From positions 108,545 to 172,544 of the forward strand of contig NZ_JANQCD010000004.1 in NCBI RefSeq assembly GCF_026672275.1: a DNA stretch of 64,000 nt. Reading direction: 5' to 3'. The stretch comes from Marinifilum sp. D737. Its GTDB lineage: Bacteria > Bacteroidota > Bacteroidia > Bacteroidales > Marinifilaceae. Numbering within the stretch: the stretch's first letter is position 1; each line of letters starts with the position of its first letter. The notes under the pieces are model-generated. The model did not search any database and was not told the DNA's origin. It was given only the letters and a program-made list of their open reading frames with translations. Both the position numbers and the translations under genes were made by a program. Below are positions 54,267 through 62,415 of the stretch, piece by piece.

Positions 54267-55439
54267 TCAATCCAAATATTTCTTTTTGCGTTCCTGCCTC
54301 GCACTAATACTATCCATTACCGTCGACATAAATGGTCGATAATATTTCCAAAAAAACATTTTCCTGTCTTTAACTTGGTGAGGGCTGTAAAAAGCTCCAC
54401 TCATATTTTCAATTCCACGGAAATAGGAGGAATAAATGCCCATTTTGTTATCTGAAAAATCACAAGCGAAGTAAAGGAATCTATAATCCTCATCATGCTC
54501 GATAATAGCAGGAAATTTATTAGGTACTTTTAATGAATCTAACAAATGCTTCCCTTTTTCATTCACATCAATCTCAAAATTTGCCAGCACATGGTTTCGT
54601 TCATCCGTTTCATTAATCTCGAACCAATACGGATAATAAACTTTCTCTGGCACATTGTATTCCAATTGTGTACTCAGGGATGATTTTAGAATTGGAAATT
54701 TATCGTTTAAATATTCACCCTGTTCCAGAATAATGATCTGCTCCTTGTTATTTACCAAAACAATTCCACCTTTTCGGAATTGATATTCTGAATTATAGTT
54801 TTTACGATACAAATCTGGCACCCACTTTGGTATTTCCGGATCCATCAAGGTATCCAAAGTTTGATAATACTTTCCAACCCAACCGCTCCATTTTACACCT
54901 AAAAGCTGTTCCGTTTGCTTTCTAATCACCGAAGATGTAGGAGATGCAAACAGGTTAAATTCGGCAATTATGGTTTTCCCCTTTCTTTTTAATTCCCGAA
55001 GCAGGTTAAATTCCTCGGCCTGCAGTCCTCCGTAAAAAAGTGAGATGGTATCTTTGCCATAATCCGGATGATCTTTCCAATTGGAATTGTAAATACCATA
55101 TGTATCAGCAAAAAAAACAACATCTAATGAATCAGCTAGCTTTGCGCTATTTTCCTTCCCATATACTTTTAAATCCTTTATTACATACTCGCCTTTTTCA
55201 TCTGGATGAAAACCAAGAAAATCTTTCGCATAATCATACTCCTCTCCGCCAGGCTTAACCCATTTACTTTGGTTAGCTACCCAGAAAAAAGACAAATGCT
55301 CCGAGAAATTCTTTTCCGGAGTTGTTTTATCAATTACAAGTAAACTTATTGGTATCTCTTTTTCAGTTTTCCATACAATCCACGAAATCACTGGAATAAT
55401 TAAAATGAGAAAAATCAATACCCGAACTAGCTTCCACAT
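54267..55439 (-). CDS. Membrane-anchored protein of unknown function (first gene of glycan operon)
   Basis: 390 residues. One N-terminal membrane anchor (about 5-25) and a large periplasmic part with no recognised domain. Segments such as KLADSLDVVFFADTYGIY, ELKRKGKTIIAEFNLFASPTSS and QTEQLLGVKWSGWVGKYYQTLD alternate strand and helix like an alpha/beta fold and faintly recall amidotransferase-like domains. That is impression only. No catalytic triad can be pointed out. Gap of 33 bp to the TPR-YaiO gene, so it probably leads the operon. Confidence 0.75.
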   Translation of the reverse strand: MWKLVRVLIFLILIIPVISWIVWKTEKEIPISLLVIDKTTPEKNFSEHLSFFWVANQSKWVKPGGEEYDYAKDFLGFHPDEKGEYVIKDLKVYGKENSAKLADSLDVVFFADTYGIYNSNWKDHPDYGKDTISLFYGGLQAEEFNLLRELKRKGKTIIAEFNLFASPTSSVIRKQTEQLLGVKWSGWVGKYYQTLDTLMDPEIPKWVPDLYRKNYNSEYQFRKGGIVLVNNKEQIIILEQGEYLNDKFPILKSSLSTQLEYNVPEKVYYPYWFEINETDERNHVLANFEIDVNEKGKHLLDSLKVPNKFPAIIEHDEDYRFLYFACDFSDNKMGIYSSYFRGIENMSGAFYSPHQVKDRKMFFWKYYRPFMSTVMDSISARQERKKKYLD

Positions 55440-55638
55440 TCGATTTTTACTTTAAAATTACTTATTATTCACCCTTATAACGGAAAGTACGATGAATAAG
55501 TTATACTTTTTTGATAAGTATTTTTATTTAATCCATATAATGCCTATTTTCCTATTTAATTCACCAGTGTGTTTTTTAAATAACACTTTTTTTTATTTGA
55601 ACTGTTTTTTTTGATTTATTAAATAAATTTAATCATCC

Positions 55639-56088
55639 ATGAATAAGATTTTATTGATTTTCGTTCTGGTAGTTTTTTTCAGTACAAATTCGTTTGTAAA
55701 TTGTAGCGCAAAGAATAAGCTATCGCAATCCTCAAACCTTAAAATGAATCAAAACAACAAATTAGCTGTAGTTTGGACAAGTGCTGATAAAGAAGTTGCT
55801 GAAAAAATGGTTTTCATGTATGCCTATAATTCAGCAAAATTCGGATGGTGGGACGAAATAAATTTTATAATTTGGGGACCATCATCAAAACTTCTGAGCG
55901 AAGACACAGATCTGCAAGATTACATCAGGAAAATGAAAGAAGCAGGAATAAAGGTGTATGCTTGCAAGGCTTGTGCTGACATGTATAAAGTTTCGGATAA
56001 GCTCTCGGAAATTGGAATTGAGGTAAAATACATGGGGAAACCATTAAGCCAATATTTACAGGCAGACTATAAAGTGATTACATTCTAA
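55639..56088 (+). CDS. Secreted DsrE-family protein
   Basis: 149 residues with a signal peptide (about 1-24; a Cys at about 22 could be a lipobox). The DsrE/DsrF-like fold is clear in LAVVWTSADKEVAEKMVFMYAYNSAKFGWWDEINFIIWGPSSKLL and AGIKVYACKACADMYKVSDKLSEIGIEVKYMG. Cys residues in CKAC could carry sulfur or be redox-active. A periplasmic location differs from the cytoplasmic TusBCD relatives. The DUF2461 gene follows after 11 bp. Confidence 0.85.
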   Translation: MNKILLIFVLVVFFSTNSFVNCSAKNKLSQSSNLKMNQNNKLAVVWTSADKEVAEKMVFMYAYNSAKFGWWDEINFIIWGPSSKLLSEDTDLQDYIRKMKEAGIKVYACKACADMYKVSDKLSEIGIEVKYMGKPLSQYLQADYKVITF

Positions 56089-56099
56089 ATCGTATTAAA

Positions 56100-56762
56100 A
56101 TGCTAAACAAATCTGTATTTGATTTTCTATTTGAACTTAGAGAGAATAACAATAGAGAATGGTTTCATGCCAACAAAAAAAAGTATGAAGCTGCAAAAAA
56201 GGATTTTCAACTTTTCGTTGAATTGAGCATAGAACAAATCAAAACTTTTGATCCAAGTGTTTCTGGTTTAAATGCAAAAGATTGTCTTTTTAGAATATTC
56301 AGAGATGTTCGCTTTTCAGAAGACAAAAGGCCTTACAAAACGAACTTTGGAGCTTTTATCGCCAGGAATGGAAGAAAAAGTCGCTATGGTGGCTATTACA
56401 TACATATCGAGCCTGAACAATGTTTCCTGGGTGGAGGATGCTATATGCCTGCCTCGAATGTTCTAAAAGCCATTCGAACAGAAATCTTTCATCATCCTGA
56501 AGAATTTAAAGGAATTATTGAGAATACTGAATTTCAAAAACACTTTCCGGAATTGTACGGAGAAAAACTAAAAACAGCTCCAAGAGGATTTCCAAAAGAC
56601 TTTACACATATCGACTTGCTTAATTACAAGCACTATGCTGTTGCCAAAATGATTGATGATCCAATCGTCAATTCTGATCATTTTGTAAGAGAAATAGATA
56701 ATGCCTTCAAAGCATTGTATCCGCTAAATCGATTCTTAAACGAAATCGTTCAGGATTTGTAA
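56100..56762 (+). CDS. DUF2461 (TIGR02453) family protein
   Basis: 220 residues, cytoplasmic. Family pattern: NNREWFHANKKKYEAAKKDF, FRIFRDVRFSEDKRPYKTNFGAFI, YYIHIEPEQCFLGGGCYMP. Function is not established; the family is widespread in Bacteria and Fungi. It is 11 bp after the DsrE gene and 137 bp before the HD gene. Confidence 0.93.
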   Translation: MLNKSVFDFLFELRENNNREWFHANKKKYEAAKKDFQLFVELSIEQIKTFDPSVSGLNAKDCLFRIFRDVRFSEDKRPYKTNFGAFIARNGRKSRYGGYYIHIEPEQCFLGGGCYMPASNVLKAIRTEIFHHPEEFKGIIENTEFQKHFPELYGEKLKTAPRGFPKDFTHIDLLNYKHYAVAKMIDDPIVNSDHFVREIDNAFKALYPLNRFLNEIVQDL

Positions 56763-56899
56763 AACAAAACTCACCAAATATCGTTTCAATTATCGAACGA
56801 CCTTTTCTTTATAGATTAACAAAGAATAACATCTTTTAATAGAAAACATTTTTTTATTTGCTCATTCATAACTTATTTAGCTGCAGAATTAAGCAATAA

Positions 56900-57502
56900 A
56901 TGCATAATAGTAAAAACCACATATTAAAAGTTGAAGAGTTTGTTACAGATTTACTGTGTAACTTGCCCGAAAACCTATGCTACCACAACCTAAAACATAC
57001 CAAGGAGGTTGTAGGGGCATGTAAAGAGATCGCTAAAAATTCAGGTCTTTCGACAAGCGACACGGAAATTGTAATTATTGCAGCATGGTTTCACGATGCC
57101 GGTCATGCTGTTACTTACTTTGGACACGAAAAGGCCGGAACTAAAATTGCAAAAGAGTTCTTAAGTAAATTACATTATCCTGCCTCCAAAATTCATAAGG
57201 TTATCAACTGCATATTAGCTACGCACTATCCTCCTCAACCTAAAAATGAGCTGGAAAAAATTCTTTGCGATGCAGACATGTACCACCTCAGCCTGGATGA
57301 TTATGAATCCAGAAGTTTTTCGTTAAGAAAAGAACTGGAAACTGTGACTTCAACAGAAATACCAACACAATATTGGTGCGATAAGAATCTTGAGTTCCTA
57401 AAAGATCATTGCTACTTCACCACCTATGGCAAAAAGGTACTTCAATTCCTAAAAGAAAAAAACCTTAAGAAATACTTCTTATCTCACTGTAAGTGCAAAT
57501 AA
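56900..57502 (+). CDS. HD-domain phosphohydrolase
   Basis: 200 residues. The HD metal site is seen as YHNLKHTKEVV, AAWFHDAGHA (HD) and CDADMYHLSLDD. These ligands match single-domain HD hydrolases acting on nucleotides. A C-terminal YKxH-like Lys/His-rich end (KKYFLSHCKCK) has three Cys/His. Substrate unknown. The gene stands alone, with AT-rich sequence on both sides. Confidence 0.87.
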   Translation: MHNSKNHILKVEEFVTDLLCNLPENLCYHNLKHTKEVVGACKEIAKNSGLSTSDTEIVIIAAWFHDAGHAVTYFGHEKAGTKIAKEFLSKLHYPASKIHKVINCILATHYPPQPKNELEKILCDADMYHLSLDDYESRSFSLRKELETVTSTEIPTQYWCDKNLEFLKDHCYFTTYGKKVLQFLKEKNLKKYFLSHCKCK

Positions 57503-57776
57503 CGTGAGTTCGATGTAAAATTCGACCAATTTCATAACCATGGAATTAAATCATGATTGGTTACTTGGCATTTATTGTGAGTTATTAATCATTACAGGTA
57601 AAGCATACAAACTAAACAGTACAATATACACGACTATTAAACTCTTCAGCCCTTTCTGTTCGAAACAATTGCATCTTACTGAATTACAAATAGAAATACA
57701 GTACACACCAACACAATTCCAATATACTTTCTAATTAACTGAAATCAATCAGATTAATCTATATTCATTCTTAATT
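57503..57776. other. Gene-free stretch
   Basis: About 270 bp. One 64-codon frame (57540-57734) has no family match, signal or ribosome-binding site, and I do not call it. The rest is AT-rich. Confidence 0.5.
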
Positions 57777-57811
57777 TTTAGTTTACTATATTATCCGAAT
57801 TGTAAACTAAA
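57777..57811 (+). promoter_or_regulatory. 10-bp perfect inverted repeat before DUF3857 gene
   Basis: TTTAGTTTAC (57777-57786) and GTAAACTAAA (57802-57811), spacing 15, ending 11 bases before the ATG. Possible operator or leader hairpin. Confidence 0.45.
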
Positions 57812-57822
57812 CCAATTTATCT

Positions 57823-59799
57823 ATGAAAAACTTTACGATTCTTAGAACTATCGTTCTGGGATTAATAATTCTTTTTATTAGTAATGTAAGCTATGCAGCT
57901 AAGGCTCCTATTAAATTCGGAAAGGTAAGTATTGATGAGCTAAAAATGCAGACCTATGAAAAAGACAGCACAGCCGTTGCTGTTTACTTGTGTGATTATG
58001 GAGTAAGTGAAATTCCATATGTGTCGAGCACCGATGGTTTCCAATACAGCTCCACCAGAATCATCAGAATAAAAATATTAAAAGATGAAGGTCTGGATTA
58101 CGCTGATCTTGAGTTTTCGTTTGATAAAACCCGATCGAATGTAGGAACAGTTAAGGCATGTACTTACAATTTGGAAAATGGAAAAATTGTAAAAACAAAA
58201 GTTAGCGCCAAAGATAGAATTCTTGAGAAATCTTCTGACGATGTTTACACCTATAAATTGGCTTGTGAGAATGTTAAGCCAGGTTCTGTGGTTGAATTCA
58301 TGTATCAAATAACATCTGATATTCCCTGGAATATCGGTCCCTGGTATTTTCAAAGAAGTGTTCCAACCATTTGGAGTGAGTTTAGAGTTAATCTACCCGA
58401 ATACTTTGACTACAAAAAAAATGCAAAAGGATATTTAAGTTTTGATATTAACGAGCACAATTATGGGAATGGAACTTTTAAGAGTGGTAAAGCTTTTTCC
58501 ATAGACCAATATCGATTCGTCATTAAAGATGTGCCTGCTTTCAAAAAAGAACCTTATACAACTTCCAGAAAAAATTACATGTCGGCTATTGAATTTGAAA
58601 TTGCCGGAACTAAAAACAGTTACGGTGTTTACAAGAATTTAACTGGCAACTGGGATAAGATCAATAAATCACTAATGGAAAGTGAACGTTTTGGTCAACA
58701 GTTAAAAACAGGTGGTTTTTTGAAAGATGTGGTTGCTGAAATCAACAGTAAAACAGAATCGGATGAAGAAAAAATTCTGGCTGCATTCAATTACATTAAA
58801 TCCAATATGAAATGGGACGATTACTATGGTAAATATACTACTTCCTCTTTACGCTCTGCATTTAAAGAGAAAAAAGGGAATGTTGCTGATATCAATTTAA
58901 TGTTAGTAGTTCTGCTAAATAAATTAGGTATTAAGACTGATCCTGTAATTCTAAGCACAAGAGGTAATGGTTTACTGAGTTTATTCTCTCCTAGTCAATC
59001 CAAGTTTAACTATGTAATCGCAAGTTGTAAAGTTGGGGAAAATAGAATTTATCTGGATGCTACCGATGCCAACTGCCCATGTAATCTTCTTCCTGAGCGT
59101 TGTATCAATGATAAAGGAAGACTGATTAGTAGCCAGGGATCTTACTTTGTAGATATCAAGTCAAGTAGTATTTCAAAATCAGCAACCATTGTAAAACTAA
59201 AACTTGATGAAGATGGTTTTGTTTCCGGTAATCTGGATTTATCGCTAAATGGATTTACTGCTTTACAATTTAGAGATGCCATTCAGGATAAAAGTGAAGA
59301 AGAGCTGCGTGAAACCATGGATGAAGCGTATAAGTTAATAGATGTAGAAAGTGTTGAAGTTAAAAATCTTAAAGAGGTTGAAAAAAATGTTATTTCAAAA
59401 ATGGAAGTTGAAATGACCGAAGAAGTTGAAAGCGTAAACGATCTTATTTATTTCAACCCATTTATCGTGAATAAAATTGAGGAGAATCCTTTTACCCTGG
59501 AAGAAAGAAAATATCCTGTTGATTTCACATATCCTATCGACAGAACTTATATGCTCGAACTTACCGTTCCTGATGGATATACTCTAGAGAGCAAACCTGC
59601 TCCTGCAAGAATCAATCTTCCTGAAAAATCAGGTCAATTTATGTATTCGGCAAGTCAGAATGGGAATAAAATTATGGTGGTTAGCAGATTTAAAATTAAC
59701 AAACGAACCTTCTTGTTTAATGAATATCCTAACCTAAAAGAATTTTACAACCTGATTGTAGCCAAGCATGCAGAAATGTTGGTTCTTAAACGAATGTAG
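57823..59799 (+). CDS. Secreted DUF3857/transglutaminase-like protein lacking the catalytic Cys
   Basis: 658 residues with a signal peptide (about 1-25). A DUF3857 sandwich spans about 60-250, a transglutaminase-like core about 290-420, and a C-terminal beta domain follows. Where related proteins have a Cys (G-x-C-x-D), this one reads KKGNVADINLMLVVLLNKLG. The nucleophile appears absent, so it is probably a pseudoenzyme or scaffold. A His/Asp-type segment (NRIYLDATDANCPC) remains. A second, intact-looking homologue follows after 205 bp. Confidence 0.88.
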   Translation: MKNFTILRTIVLGLIILFISNVSYAAKAPIKFGKVSIDELKMQTYEKDSTAVAVYLCDYGVSEIPYVSSTDGFQYSSTRIIRIKILKDEGLDYADLEFSFDKTRSNVGTVKACTYNLENGKIVKTKVSAKDRILEKSSDDVYTYKLACENVKPGSVVEFMYQITSDIPWNIGPWYFQRSVPTIWSEFRVNLPEYFDYKKNAKGYLSFDINEHNYGNGTFKSGKAFSIDQYRFVIKDVPAFKKEPYTTSRKNYMSAIEFEIAGTKNSYGVYKNLTGNWDKINKSLMESERFGQQLKTGGFLKDVVAEINSKTESDEEKILAAFNYIKSNMKWDDYYGKYTTSSLRSAFKEKKGNVADINLMLVVLLNKLGIKTDPVILSTRGNGLLSLFSPSQSKFNYVIASCKVGENRIYLDATDANCPCNLLPERCINDKGRLISSQGSYFVDIKSSSISKSATIVKLKLDEDGFVSGNLDLSLNGFTALQFRDAIQDKSEEELRETMDEAYKLIDVESVEVKNLKEVEKNVISKMEVEMTEEVESVNDLIYFNPFIVNKIEENPFTLEERKYPVDFTYPIDRTYMLELTVPDGYTLESKPAPARINLPEKSGQFMYSASQNGNKIMVVSRFKINKRTFLFNEYPNLKEFYNLIVAKHAEMLVLKRM

Positions 59800-60004
59800 C
59801 ATTCTCTTTAATAATTACAATTGCTGAATTATTAATAAAGTAATGAACAGCAGAGCAAAGAATTCATGAAGTGTCGTATTTCTGCGATCTGTTTTTAAAG
59901 AGACCGATTCGCAGTAGGTTTAATTCTTTGAATGAACTTGACCATTGATCTTTGCTTGCCGTTCATTGTTAATTTATGATATTTTTAAAATCTTAATCCA
60001 TACT

Positions 60005-61912
60005 ATGAAATTTCGATACATTTATTTGTTGCTCCTGACATTTCTATGTACAAATCAACTATCCGCAAAAAAAACTCCTGTTTTCCCTGTAAGTGAAATA
60101 CCAGAAGAACTAAAAGAAAATGCAGATGCCGTAATCAGACTTGATGAGACGATTGTTGAAATCAATTCGATCTATAATTTAAAATACTCCTATAACAGAG
60201 CCATAACCATTCTAAATGAGTCTGGCGATGAATATGCTGAGGTGCTTGCCTCCTATGACAAATCGATGCCTTTAAGCAATTTGCAGATTGCTTTGTACGA
60301 TGGAGATGGAATGCTAATTGAGAAGGTAAAATCCTCCGAAATTAATGACTATAGTGCTTCTGGTGAATCGATGTTTTCAGATAACAGGGTAAAACAATAT
60401 GAAACCGTTCAAAAGAATTATCCTTACACCATTGTATACTCATACAATCAAAGCTTAAACGAATACACAAGCATTGCTGGTTGGTACCCTTACGATGGTT
60501 ACAGATGCGCTGTACAAGCAAGTACATATACAGTAATAAGCAGTGATCCATCTTGTTTCAAACACAAATTATACGGTCCGGTAATAGAACCCGAAGAAAC
60601 CAATGTCAAAGGCAAAACATCAATTTGCTGGAAAGTAAATAATCTAAAAGCATACAAATATGAACCCTATTCTTCGCCTTACTCAATGCGAGGACCATTG
60701 TTAATTTGTGCTCCTACAAAATTTCAGTACGATAAAATTGCTGGGAATACAAGCTCATGGAACGAATTGGCAAAATGGTTCTCTAAACTAAATCATGGTA
60801 GAGATGTTTTGGATGAAAATACCATTGCTGAAGTAAAAGAAATGGTAAAAGATTGCAAGACGGATTTTGAGAAGGTGAAAACCCTTTATGAATACTTACA
60901 AAACAAAACCCGCTATGTTAGTATTCAGGTTGGTATTGGTAGTCAACAACCATTTCCTGCACAAGATGTTCAGGATAAATCATATGGCGATTGTAAGGCT
61001 TTATCGAATTACATGAAGACCCTTCTTAAGGTAGTTGATATTCCATCCTACTACACCATTATCACATCAGCAAACAAACGACGCGATCTTGACACGACTT
61101 TCGTTAAAAACTTTGGAAACCACATCATACTAATGGTTCCTCTGCAAAAGGATACCGTTTGGCTGGAATGTACCAATAAATTTAGTCCGTGTGGATTTTT
61201 AAGTTCGAGTACGGATGACAGAACAGTACTTGCCATTAATGAAAATGGTGGACACTTGGTTCGAACGCCAGTTTACAAAATGGAAGATAATACCCAAAAT
61301 AAAAGTGGGGAAATTATTATTAATGCCGATGGTACCGCTAGTGCAAACATTACAGAAGAGTGCCGAGGTTTGCAATATTCATACCTGGCCGGACTTTCTC
61401 ACCTAAGTCCCGAAGATCAGAAAAAGAAAATCTATAGTGATTTGGAGCTTCCTGATTTTAGAATCAAGAATCATGAAGTATCGAAAGAATTAACTCGAAT
61501 TCCCAGTTCGGTTTTAAAACTTGAATTGGACATTAGAAACTATGCTTCCAAATCGGGTGATCGCTTATTTATTCCGCTTAATTTGATCAACAGAACCAAT
61601 AAAGCACCTAAAAAAGTTAGGAATCGTAAAACAGGAATCTACTATAAGCGTGAATATTGCGATACCGATAGCATACAATTCACCCTTCCGGATGGTTATG
61701 AAATGGAAAGTATTCCTGAAAAGAAAGTAATTGAATCGGATTTTGGCAACTACTATAGCGAAGTCAAACAAGATGGCAAGAAAGTAACTTACATCCGTAA
61801 AGTGGAATACAAAAAGTTTGATTTGCCTGCAGAACGATACGATGACTTAAGAAATTACAAAAAAACAGTAGTTCGAGCTGATAAGGCGAAGTTGGTTTTG
61901 AAGAAGATTTAA
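60005..61912 (+). CDS. Secreted DUF3857/transglutaminase-like protein
   Basis: 635 residues from the ATG at 60005, which opens directly into a signal peptide (about 1-21, QLSAK). An in-frame TTG at 59945 would add 20 unrelated residues. DUF3857 region (about 45-245), then transglutaminase-like core with candidate nucleophile Cys in SYGDCKALSNYMKTLL, His in GNHIILMVP, and a segment VWLECTNKFSPCGF. It is a paralogue of the gene upstream. Transamidase or peptidase activity is unproven for this family. Confidence 0.9.
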   Translation: MKFRYIYLLLLTFLCTNQLSAKKTPVFPVSEIPEELKENADAVIRLDETIVEINSIYNLKYSYNRAITILNESGDEYAEVLASYDKSMPLSNLQIALYDGDGMLIEKVKSSEINDYSASGESMFSDNRVKQYETVQKNYPYTIVYSYNQSLNEYTSIAGWYPYDGYRCAVQASTYTVISSDPSCFKHKLYGPVIEPEETNVKGKTSICWKVNNLKAYKYEPYSSPYSMRGPLLICAPTKFQYDKIAGNTSSWNELAKWFSKLNHGRDVLDENTIAEVKEMVKDCKTDFEKVKTLYEYLQNKTRYVSIQVGIGSQQPFPAQDVQDKSYGDCKALSNYMKTLLKVVDIPSYYTIITSANKRRDLDTTFVKNFGNHIILMVPLQKDTVWLECTNKFSPCGFLSSSTDDRTVLAINENGGHLVRTPVYKMEDNTQNKSGEIIINADGTASANITEECRGLQYSYLAGLSHLSPEDQKKKIYSDLELPDFRIKNHEVSKELTRIPSSVLKLELDIRNYASKSGDRLFIPLNLINRTNKAPKKVRNRKTGIYYKREYCDTDSIQFTLPDGYEMESIPEKKVIESDFGNYYSEVKQDGKKVTYIRKVEYKKFDLPAERYDDLRNYKKTVVRADKAKLVLKKI

Positions 61913-61914
61913 AC

Positions 61915-61980
61915 GTAGAACAGTGAAATAGTAGAATAGTAGAATAGTAGAATAGTAGAATAGTAGAATAGTAGAAAGGT
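61915..61980 (+). repeat. 8-bp tandem repeat array, left arm of 34-bp inverted repeat
   Basis: Eight octamers: GTAGAACA, GTGAAATA, five GTAGAATA, GTAGAAAG. Positions 61947-61980 are the exact reverse complement of 62365-62398 (34 bp). It begins 2 bp after the preceding stop codon. Confidence 0.92.
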
Positions 61981-61997
61981 AAATTTTATAGATAAAT

Positions 61998-62357
61998 ATG
62001 GCAAATGTTAATCGATTTGAGGACTTGATAATCTGGCAGGAATCCAGGTTTTTTGTAAAATTAATCTACACTTCTTTCGATTCACAAAAAGATTATGGAT
62101 TCAAGGATCAAATTCAGCGAGCTTCCGTTTCTGTGATGAACAATATAGCTGAAGGATTTGAACGATTTTCAAATAAAGAATTTGTTCAATTCCTTCGGAT
62201 TGCTAAATCGTCTTGTGCTGAAGTAAGAAGTATGTTATACGTAGCAGAAGATCTGAATTATATCAGTCAAGACGAAGCAAAAGATCTAAGAGCAACAAGC
62301 ATGAAAATCTCAGGGAGTATACAAAACCTGATTAAGAAACTTCAACAAAGGCCTTAA
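61998..62357 (+). CDS. Four-helix-bundle protein (23S rRNA intervening-sequence protein family)
   Basis: 119 residues, all-helical. Family pattern: FEDLIIWQESRFFVKLIY, DQIQRASVSVMNNIAEGFERFSNKEFVQFLRIAKSSCAEVRSMLYVAEDL. The family is encoded by intervening sequences in some 23S rRNA genes and as free-standing genes; the DGR accessory Avd has a similar fold. Here no rRNA or reverse transcriptase is adjacent. The gene is enclosed by inverted octamer arrays: the left array ends 17 bp before its ATG and the right array begins right after the stop codon. Confidence 0.9.
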   Translation: MANVNRFEDLIIWQESRFFVKLIYTSFDSQKDYGFKDQIQRASVSVMNNIAEGFERFSNKEFVQFLRIAKSSCAEVRSMLYVAEDLNYISQDEAKDLRATSMKISGSIQNLIKKLQQRP

Positions 62358-62358
62358 C

Positions 62359-62414
62359 TATTCAACCTTTCTACTATTCTACTATTCTACTATTCTACCT
62401 TTTTACTTTCTTAC
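62359..62414 (-). repeat. 8-bp tandem repeat array, right arm of 34-bp inverted repeat
   Basis: Seven octamers in inverse orientation: TATTCAAC, CTTTCTAC, three TATTCTAC, CTTTTTAC, TTTCTTAC. It fills the whole 58-bp gap between two convergent stop codons. Confidence 0.92.
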
Positions 62415-62415
62415 C

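Noticed and set aside
57540..57734. 64-codon plus-strand frame after the HD-domain gene
   Set aside because: No signal peptide, membrane segment, family resemblance or plausible ribosome-binding site, and the sequence is AT-rich like the surrounding gap.
59945..60004. 20-residue extension with TTG start before the second DUF3857 gene
   Set aside because: The ATG at 60005 begins directly with a normal signal peptide, which the extension would bury.
61998..62357. Diversity-generating retroelement accessory (Avd)
   Set aside because: The fold is similar, but no reverse transcriptase, template/variable repeat pair or target gene is seen nearby.
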